From assembly GCA_965231025.1 (NCBI GenBank), contig OZ246407.1:1240001-1304000 (forward strand): 64,000 bases of DNA, in the 5' to 3' direction. Position numbers and translations under genes: made by a program. The notes beneath the pieces were generated by a model, which was given only the letters and a program-made list of their open reading frames with translations, was not told where the DNA came from and searched no databases. Source of the stretch: PALSA-1335 sp965231025 (GTDB taxonomy: Bacteria > Patescibacteriota > Gracilibacteria > UBA1369). This document shows positions 23,695 through 30,856 of the stretch, piece after piece (the stretch's first letter is position 1; every line of letters begins with the position of its first letter).

Positions 23695-24897
23695 ATGAAA
23701 CCATTTTCGAAAAGAATGCCAAACCTCGGAACGGAAAACGCATTCTCGGTTATTGGCAAAGCAAAAAAATTTGAACAGGAAGTGCTCGCCCCAAAAGGAG
23801 AAAAACTCATCTACCTGCAGATCGGGGAACCGGCCTTCAATACTCCCGAAAACATCAATGAAGCCGCCATCAAAGCCATCAAAGACAACCAGACCCACTA
23901 CACCGCCACCCCCGGAATCCCCCAATTGCGGGAAGCGATCGCAAAATCCACCGAAAAATACACCGGCGTCCCCTATTCACAGGAAGACGTCATCGTGGTG
24001 GCCGGTGGCAAACCGGTCATGTTCTACACCATTAACGCGCTCATCGACGAAGGCGACGAAGTGATCGTCCCAAACCCCTCATATCCCATCTATGGATCGG
24101 TCACGGAATACCTGGGAGGAAAAGTCGTGCCGATCCAACTCAAGGAAGAAAACGGCTTCAACTTCAGCGCGGAAGAACTGGAATCCAAAATCACTCCGCG
24201 CACAAAACTCATCATCCTCAACTCTCCCCAAAATCCCACCGGAGGCGTTTTCTCCAGGGACCTCATCGAAAAAATCGCCCAAATCGCGGTGAAGCACGAC
24301 CTCTGGGTGCTTTCGGACGAAATCTACAACGAAATGATCCACGAAGGTGAACACATTTCCATCACCGGCATGCCTAGAATGGCGGAAAGAACCGTTCTCC
24401 TCAACGGAGCCTCCAAAACGTACGCGATGACCGGCTACCGCATCGGCTGGGCGCTCACCAAAAACGCACAGATGGCCAAATACCTTGAGCAGCTCGCCTG
24501 CAACGACATCTCCTGCGTCAACACGGCGGCCCAATACGCGGCGCTCGAAGCGCTCACCGGCAGCAAAACCAAAAGCGCCGTCGACGAAATGCTCAAAGAG
24601 TACAAAAAAAGACGCGACATCATGGTCTCCATGGTCAACGAAATCCCGGGAATGAAATGCCACTCCCCCAAGGGCGCGTTTTACCTGATGGTGAACGTCA
24701 GTCAGATCCTGGACAAACTGAAAATATCCGCCGCCGAACTCTGCGACCGCGTCATGAAGGAAGCCCACGTCCTGATTCTGCCCGGAAGCGTGTTCGGACT
24801 GTTCGGAGACGACTTTGTGAGGTTCTCGTATGTTTCTTCCGAAGAGATGATCGTGGAAGGACTCAACAAAATAAAAGCGTTCGTTGCATCGCTCTAG
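23695..24897 (+). CDS. Class I/II pyridoxal-phosphate aminotransferase, aspartate aminotransferase-like
   Basis: The 400-residue product has the fold-type I aminotransferase layout. LIYLQIGEPAFNTP lies near the N-terminus, NPSYPIYGSV in the substrate region, ILNSPQNPTGGVF supplies the cofactor-binding Asn, LSDEIYNEM the Asp, and NGASKTYAMTGYRIGW supplies the Schiff-base lysine at residue 241. A conserved Arg for the substrate carboxylate is in VRFSYV near the C-terminus. The family transfers amino groups between amino acids and 2-oxo acids; aspartate, alanine or aromatic specificity cannot be settled from sequence. It begins 28 bases after the transketolase pair and probably shares their transcript. 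The following gene starts one base after its TAG. Confidence 0.88.
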   Translation: MKPFSKRMPNLGTENAFSVIGKAKKFEQEVLAPKGEKLIYLQIGEPAFNTPENINEAAIKAIKDNQTHYTATPGIPQLREAIAKSTEKYTGVPYSQEDVIVVAGGKPVMFYTINALIDEGDEVIVPNPSYPIYGSVTEYLGGKVVPIQLKEENGFNFSAEELESKITPRTKLIILNSPQNPTGGVFSRDLIEKIAQIAVKHDLWVLSDEIYNEMIHEGEHISITGMPRMAERTVLLNGASKTYAMTGYRIGWALTKNAQMAKYLEQLACNDISCVNTAAQYAALEALTGSKTKSAVDEMLKEYKKRRDIMVSMVNEIPGMKCHSPKGAFYLMVNVSQILDKLKISAAELCDRVMKEAHVLILPGSVFGLFGDDFVRFSYVSSEEMIVEGLNKIKAFVASL

Positions 24898-24898
24898 C

Positions 24899-25456
24899 AT
24901 GGAAAACTTCGACATCATCGACGAACACGGCAACCCGACCGGAAAAATAAAAGAGCGTTCGGAAGCGCACCGCGACGGCGACTGGCATAAAACCGTGCAC
25001 GTCTGGATCATCAATTCCAAACACGAACTGCTCATCCAAAAACGGGCGGCTCATTTAAAAGCGCATCCGGGAATGTGGCACATCTCCGTGGCGGGACACA
25101 TCATTGCCGGCGACGACTCCCCTTCCACCGTCGTAAAAGAAAGTGCCGAAGAACTCGGAATTACCGTCAACCCCGCAAACGCCGAATATCTCTTCACCGT
25201 CAGCCACCGGTGCGTACTCAACAACGGCACCTACATCAGCAACCACATCAACGATGTCTACCTGCTGCCCATGAACCTCGACATCGCCAAACTCAAACTG
25301 CAAAAGGAAGAGGTCGCCGAAGTACAATTCGTCCCGTTCAAAAAACTCGAAAAAATGATCGGCTCCAAACAAATCAACTTCGTGGACCACCCCGAAGAGT
25401 TCGAAAAATTGTTCAAAATCCTCGACGAGAGATACGGACAAAAGAACTACGGCTAA
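24899..25456 (+). CDS. Nudix protein of the isopentenyl-diphosphate isomerase-like group
   Basis: The protein has 185 residues from the ATG at 24899, which directly follows the aminotransferase stop. The first half (DEHGNPTGKIKERSEAHRDGDWHKTVHVWI, seen as NPTGKIKERS and WHKTVHVWI) and PGMWHISVAGHIIAGDD match the Nudix group annotated as IPP isomerase or YfcD-like. The Nudix box is degenerate: the helix reads GHIIAGDDSPSTVVKESAEELGI in pattern, with Asp at the usual first Glu and Lys for Arg, while the EE pair is retained. It may isomerise isopentenyl diphosphate or hydrolyse a nucleotide derivative; the two cannot be separated here. It is the last gene before the A+T-rich island. Confidence 0.75.
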   Translation: MENFDIIDEHGNPTGKIKERSEAHRDGDWHKTVHVWIINSKHELLIQKRAAHLKAHPGMWHISVAGHIIAGDDSPSTVVKESAEELGITVNPANAEYLFTVSHRCVLNNGTYISNHINDVYLLPMNLDIAKLKLQKEEVAEVQFVPFKKLEKMIGSKQINFVDHPEEFEKLFKILDERYGQKNYG

Positions 25457-25475
25457 AAACGAGTTGGTTAAAATG

Positions 25476-25505
25476 CCTTTCTGCTGTGCAGCTAAACCAG
25501 AAAGG
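25476..25505 (+). terminator. Hairpin after the Nudix gene, possible transcript end
   Basis: CCTTTCTG (25476-25483) and CAGAAAGG (25498-25505) form a perfect 8-bp stem with a 14-base loop, 19 bases after the Nudix stop codon. No run of T follows, so it is not a textbook intrinsic terminator. It could stabilise the 3' end of the upstream transcript. Confidence 0.35.
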
Positions 25506-25782
25506 TAGATTCCCCCAAATGCATCATATGCAAATTAATTTCTCTTTTAGGGGGAGATAATTAATAAGAATTTCCTTGTATATTATTTACATTTTCAAAA
25601 GCTTCAGCGTCTGCATGATTTTTCATAATATTCACCAACTTTTTGTAAAAATATCCTTATTGCATTATTCGAGATATCTGATTTTGATTTTTTTCCTGCC
25701 ATATTTTTATCGACATATTGATATTTCATTATAATATATATTGTTTGCTGTAGCCAGTTTTCAGATGGATAGGGAATTTATA

Positions 25783-25859
25783 GAAATACGCATCATGTAA
25801 TGATGTAAGATTATTGCAATGTATTTCTTAAAGATCCGCTGCCATTTGAAATGCAAATG
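25783..25859 (+). promoter_or_regulatory. Inverted-repeat cluster upstream of the DNA methyltransferase
   Basis: Three inverted repeats lie within 77 bases. GAAATAC (25783-25789) pairs with GTATTTC (25821-25827) and encloses CATCAT-GTA-ATGATG (25791-25805). CATTTG (25843-25848) pairs with CAAATG (25854-25859), ending 14 bases before the ATG. The positions suit an operator or a structured leader controlling methyltransferase synthesis, which restriction-modification systems often need; binding is inference. Confidence 0.4.
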
Positions 25860-25873
25860 AATAGAATAGATTT

Positions 25874-26920
25874 ATGAAAGTATCATTTCCAATCAAAACA
25901 ATAGATTTGTTTGCTGGTATAGGTGGAATTCGAAAAGGTTTCGAAATGACTGGCAAGTTCAAAACAGTTTTTGCAAACGATATTGATAAGAACTGCAAGC
26001 TTACCTATGATAGGAATTTCGGTTCAACAAAGTTAACGTTGGCGGATGTAAAAGACATAAGTATTAAGAAAAGCAATATACCTGAATTTGATTTCTTGGT
26101 CGGAGGATTCCCGTGCCAAGCTTTTTCTGTAGCAAGCCATGGAAAGGGTTTCCAAGATGAAAAAGGACGCGGTGTCCTCTTCAATGAAATTGATAGAATT
26201 TTGCGTGAGGCAATTGAAGTCCAGAGGCAACCTCCAATGGGGTTTTTTCTTGAAAATGTAAGAAATTTAAAATCCCATGATGATGGCAACACATTTAAGG
26301 TTATTTTAAAAAAACTTTCAGAGGCAGGATATTCTACTGGTTATAGGATATATAACAGTCTCTTCTTTGGAGTTCCTCAGAATAGAGAGCGCATATATAT
26401 TGTTGGATTTAGGGACCCTAAGATACTGAACAGATTCAAGTGGCCGGAACCTGATAAAAGTAAAACCCCAAAAGTGATTGATATGTTAGAGCGTGATGTT
26501 GACCCGATTTATTATTACAATGGGAGTCCATTGTTTGAAAAAATAAAGAACTACGTAATCAATCCGAATTATGTATACCTTTATAGACGTAATCATGTGA
26601 GAGTACATCGAGATGGACACTCGCCTACACTTGTAGCCAGTATGGGGCTTGGAGGGCATAATGTGCCAATTATTCGCGACCTAAAGGGCATTAGGCGACT
26701 TACTCCACAGGAGTGCGCACGTCTGCAGGGATACGATAATCTGCAATTACCACCTGGGCTACCTGACCTTCATGCATATAAACAAATTGGGAATTCGGTG
26801 ACTGTTCCCGTAATCAATAAAATCGCTGAGGCTATTGTTAATGCTTTTGAGATGAATACTTTAAGGAAAGCCATTTTAAGCAAAAAAATAGTTAAAATGA
26901 AAGAGGGTGTTTTAGTCTAG
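25874..26920 (+). CDS. DNA (cytosine-5-)-methyltransferase
   Basis: The 348-residue protein has all main C5-methyltransferase motifs in order: motif I DLFAGIGGI (residues 11-19), motif IV GGFPCQAFS with the catalytic Cys81, motif VI ENVRNL (127-132), motif VIII QNRERIYIVGF (169-179), a target-recognition region of roughly 90 residues, motif IX RRLTPQECARLQGY, and motif X YKQIGNSVTVPVI. It would transfer a methyl group from S-adenosylmethionine to cytosine in a specific DNA sequence that cannot be predicted here. It is the first gene of the A+T-rich island, 71 bases before a coupled four-gene set containing a GHKL ATPase. The likely role is self-marking in a restriction-modification-like defence system. 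Codon choice is strikingly A/T-ending compared with neighbours, consistent with horizontal acquisition. Confidence 0.95.
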   Translation: MKVSFPIKTIDLFAGIGGIRKGFEMTGKFKTVFANDIDKNCKLTYDRNFGSTKLTLADVKDISIKKSNIPEFDFLVGGFPCQAFSVASHGKGFQDEKGRGVLFNEIDRILREAIEVQRQPPMGFFLENVRNLKSHDDGNTFKVILKKLSEAGYSTGYRIYNSLFFGVPQNRERIYIVGFRDPKILNRFKWPEPDKSKTPKVIDMLERDVDPIYYYNGSPLFEKIKNYVINPNYVYLYRRNHVRVHRDGHSPTLVASMGLGGHNVPIIRDLKGIRRLTPQECARLQGYDNLQLPPGLPDLHAYKQIGNSVTVPVINKIAEAIVNAFEMNTLRKAILSKKIVKMKEGVLV

Positions 26921-26954
26921 ATTTATCATATATTTGTTTAATATTAGAATTATA

Positions 26955-26980
26955 CTTGACAAATGCTTGATAAATATGAT
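26955..26980 (+). promoter_or_regulatory. Tandem 11-bp direct repeat with promoter-like elements before the ATPase operon
   Basis: CTTGACAAATG (26955-26965) is followed directly by CTTGATAAATA (26966-26976). A consensus -35 TTGACA (26956-26961) and a -10-like TATGAT (26975-26980) are present, but the spacer is only 13 bp, too short for a standard sigma70 promoter. Two near-identical 11-bp units one helical turn apart suggest a regulator site. The element separates the methyltransferase from the four coupled genes. Confidence 0.35.
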
Positions 26981-26991
26981 AGGTTTTGATC

Positions 26992-27204
26992 ATGAATGAA
27001 TCTAAGCATGACAAATTTAAACGACTTGCAGAACAAAGGGGAAACCGCATCCTCCACTATTTGCGATTGCTCTCAAATCTCTCAAACAAGAGTAATTATG
27101 AATATAGCGAAGCTGACGTTAAGGCTATGTTTTCAATGCTAGAACGGCAGTTGCGAATAACTAAACAGAGTTTTTCCAGTATTGATAAGAAAATACGTCT
27201 ATGA
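26992..27204 (+). CDS. Small helical protein of the defence-like operon, unknown function
   Basis: From the ATG at 26992 the product has 70 residues; an upstream TTG at 26986 adds only two. It is charged and predicted helical (KFKRLAEQRGNRILHYLRLLSNLSN, then VKAMFSMLERQLRITKQSF). It contains no cysteine cluster or recognisable helix-turn-helix. Its TGA overlaps the ATG of the ATPase gene as ATGA (27201-27204), indicating translational coupling. Small helical partners of this size occur beside GHKL ATPases in defence loci, where they could be structural subunits or regulators; that role is inference. No family name is recognised. Confidence 0.75.
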   Translation: MNESKHDKFKRLAEQRGNRILHYLRLLSNLSNKSNYEYSEADVKAMFSMLERQLRITKQSFSSIDKKIRL

Positions 27205-29054
27205 AAAGCAATATTGGAAAATTGGGATGGCATTTCCCGTCACTTAATGGTGCAGATATTCAGGGTTTTCATGATGCTCTTCAGGAATATTTTCAAGGTA
27301 ATCATGAACGTGCGGTTGCACGGGAGATTATTCAAAATTCGCTAGACGCACGAAAGAATTATAAAAAACCTGTGGTTGTTGAATTTGAAAGATTATTAAT
27401 TCCAACCGAAAATTTGGTCGGAATCAATCAACTTGAGGATATATTTATGAAGGCCAAATTATTTGCTAAAGGACAAACAGAGGCTGATGAATTCTATGAA
27501 AATGCTGTAAAACTTCTTAAAAGCGAAAATATATCCGTTTTACGGGCTTCAGATTACAATACGTGGGGTGTTACCGGAAAAGATCGAGATCATGATCAGC
27601 CCTGGTGTCAGCTAACAGGTTCTATTGGTATATCAACTAAGTCAGGTGAACAAGGAGGTACTTTCGGAATTGGAAAAGGGGCACCATTTGTTGCCTCGAA
27701 GTTTCGAGTAGTTTATTACAATACACTTAGTGCAGAAAATGAGCCCATTTTTATGGGTAAATGTCGTATTTCGAGTTTCTCAAATTTGGATGACGAGTTT
27801 AGCGGTATAGGAAATTTTGGCATTAAGGAAACGAATCGCGCTCTTTCAGTGCGAGAGAAAAATATGATTCCTGAAATTTTTAAAGGAAGAGATGAAGCTG
27901 GAACAGATATTTTTATTGCAGGTTATGATGCGGATGATAACTGGCAAAAGGAATTAATTCTTTCAGTACTGCAAAATTTTTGGGCAGCAATCTATTTTGA
28001 GGATTTAACTGTCCATCTTATTGACGGAAAGACCGTAATAGATATAAACAAGAAGACACTTGAAAAACATTTGAGGCAATTTGATGAGCAACATCATGTA
28101 CTACCTTTTTATGAGGCAGTTACAAGTCCAAACTACAAGAAAAGCATAAAGTTGCATACAATTGGTACAGTGGATTTATTTCTTAAACTTGGTGAAGGGT
28201 TTCCGAGAAAAATACAGTTAATGAGAGCTTCAAGAATGTTTATTGATGAATATCCTGCTAGAATTTTGAGGGATCCCTATGCTGGCGTATTCATATGTAG
28301 CGATAAAAAAGGCAATGAGCTGTTGCGCGGACTTGAGCCCCCCGCTCATGATGAATGGATTGCGGAAAGGAAAGAGTATGGCGGAAAGATTTTACGTGAA
28401 ATGTATAATTGGATTAAGGATTGTCTTCGTGAAGTTGCTGGAGAAAGTGCGGGCAAGCCAAATGAGATTCCAGAATTGAATAAATATTTGCCTGAAATAG
28501 GTGAGGAAGATGATAAGTCTGAAGCCATGGGGTCAAAAACTGAAACTAAAGAAGACAGAGAATCGAGTCGAGAAAAAGTTGAAGAAAAGGAACGTGAACA
28601 AATAGAAACGCAATATCCAGTCAAAAAAAGCGTTAGTATTATGAAAGCTGGGGAAGGAGATCTTCCAATCCTCCATAAAAAAAAGCCAAAGCCCGGCCCT
28701 CCACCTGGTCCAGAACCACTACCTGGTCCGGGGAGTGGTTCGCTTTCTCGGCTTGATACTTCGATGATAAAATTTAGAAGTTTTGCTGTCAGTGAGGCAA
28801 AAGGTATAAGTTACAAGTTCACAATAACTTCATCTATAGATCAGGAAGGTGATTTAAAAATAATTGCTACAGGTGAAGATGCAGAATATGATGCTGATTT
28901 TGTCGATGCAGTGGGAATTGATGATGGACGACATTACGAAACCACAGGATCTTTTGTTACTGGATTAAAGTTTGAAGCGGGTGTTCCTTTGAGGCTTCAG
29001 TTAAATACTAATTCAAAACGTCGTTACATTCTTGCAATTGAACCTCATGAATAA
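27201..29054 (+). CDS. GHKL (MutL/MORC/HSP90-like) ATPase of a candidate defence system
   Basis: The 617-residue protein begins with a GHKL ATPase domain. The N-box REIIQNSLDAR (41-51) carries the catalytic Glu and the metal Asn, SDYNTWGVTG (117-126) fits the DxGxG-type motif, and GGTFGIGKGAPF (152-163) is the glycine-rich ATP lid. DEAGTDIFIAGY (231-242) resembles the GT strand, and IQLMRASRMFI (338-348) corresponds to the RxGM-like strand of a following S5-type transducer domain. A helical segment (about 385-415), an acidic/basic linker (about 435-475), a proline/glycine-rich stretch (about 494-513) and a C-terminal beta-rich domain follow. MutL/MORC-type ATPases paired with cytosine methyltransferases have been described in prokaryotic restriction-modification loci. 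ATP-driven dimer closure on DNA is a reasonable model, but no nuclease motif is seen here. Confidence 0.85.
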   Translation: MKSNIGKLGWHFPSLNGADIQGFHDALQEYFQGNHERAVAREIIQNSLDARKNYKKPVVVEFERLLIPTENLVGINQLEDIFMKAKLFAKGQTEADEFYENAVKLLKSENISVLRASDYNTWGVTGKDRDHDQPWCQLTGSIGISTKSGEQGGTFGIGKGAPFVASKFRVVYYNTLSAENEPIFMGKCRISSFSNLDDEFSGIGNFGIKETNRALSVREKNMIPEIFKGRDEAGTDIFIAGYDADDNWQKELILSVLQNFWAAIYFEDLTVHLIDGKTVIDINKKTLEKHLRQFDEQHHVLPFYEAVTSPNYKKSIKLHTIGTVDLFLKLGEGFPRKIQLMRASRMFIDEYPARILRDPYAGVFICSDKKGNELLRGLEPPAHDEWIAERKEYGGKILREMYNWIKDCLREVAGESAGKPNEIPELNKYLPEIGEEDDKSEAMGSKTETKEDRESSREKVEEKEREQIETQYPVKKSVSIMKAGEGDLPILHKKKPKPGPPPGPEPLPGPGSGSLSRLDTSMIKFRSFAVSEAKGISYKFTITSSIDQEGDLKIIATGEDAEYDADFVDAVGIDDGRHYETTGSFVTGLKFEAGVPLRLQLNTNSKRRYILAIEPHE

Positions 29055-29883
29055 TAAGAAACAATCATATCCATATCCTGTTTTGGGAGAGGGCGATGAT
29101 ATCGAGGGATTGTTTAGCCCTCAATTTTGGGTAACACAGAGGCCAACTATAATTGAAACTGAATATAAATTTAATTTAGAAAATCAAACGTTAGAAGAAA
29201 TGCTTAAGAACCAAAAAATAGCTTTTGTCGTTGAAATAGAATGCAAGACTACCTTTTTTCGAAAAACTTATACAATTAATGAAAAACAATGGGAAATTGA
29301 AATTCCAGCAAATAGATTAAGAGAAAAAGTTGATGTGAGTTTTTTTCTTTGCGCAACTCAAAAAATTTCTGATTATAAACCAGTCGGACTGCATTCTGAT
29401 TATGGGAAAGCCAGTTTCGTGGTTGAGTCCGGGGATATTTTGGCAGATGGTGGCAGTGGTAGTTTCTATGTCACTAAACAATTTGATCCTTTGAATGCAC
29501 CAGCCAGTTCATTTATTAAAATTGCGAAGGGAACGTTAAAAAAAGGCCCCATGATTATTGATTATGAAGGTGATTTTTTGACAATTGAATTGTCCGAGGA
29601 AGATCATGCTACGTTTTTGGATGCCAAGGTATTGTCGACCGTACATTCTTTACATGCAATGCTTGTTTTACCTGCATTGGCTGAAGCTTTACATGTTTTA
29701 GCAGATCAATCTAAAAAAGCCGAATATGGTGATAAACGCTGGTTCGAACGTCTTCAATCAATTTGCAGGGAACAGAAAATAGAAATTGACGATCCTTTCG
29801 TTGCTGCACAAAAAATTTTAGTAAATCCAGTTGCGCGTGGCTTAAAGGAAATTTTGACTTTAAATCCTTCTGAAGATGAATAA
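29047..29883 (+). CDS. Unknown protein, third member of the coupled ATPase operon
   Basis: The product has 278 residues from the ATG at 29047, which overlaps the ATPase stop in the 8-base string ATGAATAA. The N-terminal two thirds look beta-rich (FVVEIECKTTFFRKTYTI, WEIEIPANRL, SFFLCATQKI, MIIDYEGDFLTIEL). The C-terminal third is helical (HSLHAMLVLPALAEALHVLADQS). EIECK at 63-67 fits the E-x-K half of a PD-(D/E)xK nuclease core, but no convincing upstream Asp is present, so nuclease function is not claimed. No family is recognised. The fixed overlaps on both sides indicate that it acts with the ATPase. Confidence 0.8.
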   Translation: MNNKKQSYPYPVLGEGDDIEGLFSPQFWVTQRPTIIETEYKFNLENQTLEEMLKNQKIAFVVEIECKTTFFRKTYTINEKQWEIEIPANRLREKVDVSFFLCATQKISDYKPVGLHSDYGKASFVVESGDILADGGSGSFYVTKQFDPLNAPASSFIKIAKGTLKKGPMIIDYEGDFLTIELSEEDHATFLDAKVLSTVHSLHAMLVLPALAEALHVLADQSKKAEYGDKRWFERLQSICREQKIEIDDPFVAAQKILVNPVARGLKEILTLNPSEDE

Positions 29884-30670
29884 AACAATCAAATTATTCA
29901 AATCTAAAACAGAAGAAAGGCTTCGATTAGAGCTTTATGCTGATGATGGAATTCTTCCTTATATTGAAAAAAAAATGGACATTAACGATAGCGATCTTCT
30001 TGTATCTGATATTGTCCCAGTAACTGAGATTCCAAAGTTACTACCAGATAAAAGTATGGAGGCAGAAAATGCGATTTTATTACATCGATATTTAAATGAT
30101 ATAGATGAAACTAAAGCTTCAGACAAACGTTTGTGGGCTTACCTTTGTCATGCTGATTTTCGTGAATATGTAATGCAAAGATGGCCGTTACCCTATCAAC
30201 TTGAAGAGATAAATAAAGATCGAGACAAGCTTGATGAGTGCATAAGATTTATTTTGACTCACTGGTTTATTATTAGTGAGAATGACCGTAGTCTTAGAAG
30301 AAATGCTTTGGCAAGGCTTTGGTGGGGTGCACATTTGACTTTCTCTCCTTGGGAAAAAGATCCGGAATATTTTGGCCATCTGAAGCATGATAATCAATAT
30401 ATTTATACTCAGATATTATTCACTCAAGAAAACGTTTATTCAGAGCTCATGGAGAGACGTTACGGTCGTTTTTCACGCATTTTAATAACTCTGCTTGAGT
30501 TCCTCCGTCTATATCCTGAATTTGAAGGAAGAAAATACTTCAGACCCCTTCAAAAGGAACTGGTTTTACAATCGGGATTTCGGCGGATAGCACTCTTGCC
30601 TTACAAGGAACTATTCACCTTGATTAAAGAAATTGCCGAGGAGGTGAAATCGACGACTAATGATAATTAG
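29876..30670 (+). CDS. Unknown protein, last core member of the ATPase operon (possibly DUF6339-like)
   Basis: The 264-residue protein starts within the previous stop, again through ATGAATAA. It is mostly helical and rich in Trp and Tyr, with landmarks DKRLWAYLCHADFREYVMQRWP (seen as RLWAYL and MQRWP), RRNALARLWWGAHLTF (as ARLWWGAHL), then ILFTQENVYSELMERRYGRF. These resemble what I recall as DUF6339, a family often placed beside methyltransferase/ATPase loci; this is memory, not a search result. No membrane segment, metal cluster or nuclease signature is visible. It could be the effector or a DNA-binding subunit. Confidence 0.78.
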   Translation: MNKTIKLFKSKTEERLRLELYADDGILPYIEKKMDINDSDLLVSDIVPVTEIPKLLPDKSMEAENAILLHRYLNDIDETKASDKRLWAYLCHADFREYVMQRWPLPYQLEEINKDRDKLDECIRFILTHWFIISENDRSLRRNALARLWWGAHLTFSPWEKDPEYFGHLKHDNQYIYTQILFTQENVYSELMERRYGRFSRILITLLEFLRLYPEFEGRKYFRPLQKELVLQSGFRRIALLPYKELFTLIKEIAEEVKSTTNDN

Positions 30671-30714
30671 TTAATCTTCTCAATAGAGATTTAGCAAACT
30701 ATTACGTTAATGAA

Positions 30715-30837
30715 ATGGGTGAATCAGATATGAAACAATTTGTGGCTTCAAACAGACAACTTCGAAATGAAAAAATTGGCAATAAAAATCCGGAATCAAA
30801 GGCAAAAACACAAAAAGCTGGAACCGAAAAATTATAA
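30715..30837 (+). CDS. Candidate 40-residue small protein at the end of the island
   Basis: ATG 30715 to TAA 30837 encodes a lysine- and asparagine-rich peptide (MGESDMKQFV...KAGTEKL). Its A+T-rich codons match the island and not the following ABC transporter. It is polar with no hydrophobic core, so it may be disordered or spurious. It starts 45 bases after the last operon gene. No ribosome-binding site stands out. Confidence 0.3.
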   Translation: MGESDMKQFVASNRQLRNEKIGNKNPESKAKTQKAGTEKL

Positions 30838-30856
30838 TTCCTCAGCTAGCATCCCC

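Larger units (their letters stand above)
25457..25873. other. A+T-rich intergenic stretch at the left edge of the defence-like island
   Basis: No credible gene is seen in these 417 bases. Composition changes sharply from the preceding gene. The stretch holds a hairpin at 25476-25505, a second weak inverted repeat (TCCCCC at 25511-25516 with GGGGGA at 25550-25555), a TGCAT-CAT-ATGCA palindrome near 25520, an isolated TATAAT at 25730-25735 without a convincing -35, and an inverted-repeat cluster next to the methyltransferase start. No tRNA-like attachment site, integrase or transposon end was found. Confidence 0.6.

Noticed and set aside
29229..29260. PD-(D/E)xK nuclease core in the 278-residue island protein (EIECK)
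   Set aside because: Only the E-x-K half is visible, within what looks like an ordinary beta-strand; a paired Asp on a preceding strand was not found.
25457..30856. Integrase, transposase or attachment-site direct repeats bounding the island
   Set aside because: Both edges were compared; only a 6-base CAGCTA is shared and no recombinase gene is present, so the route of acquisition is unknown.
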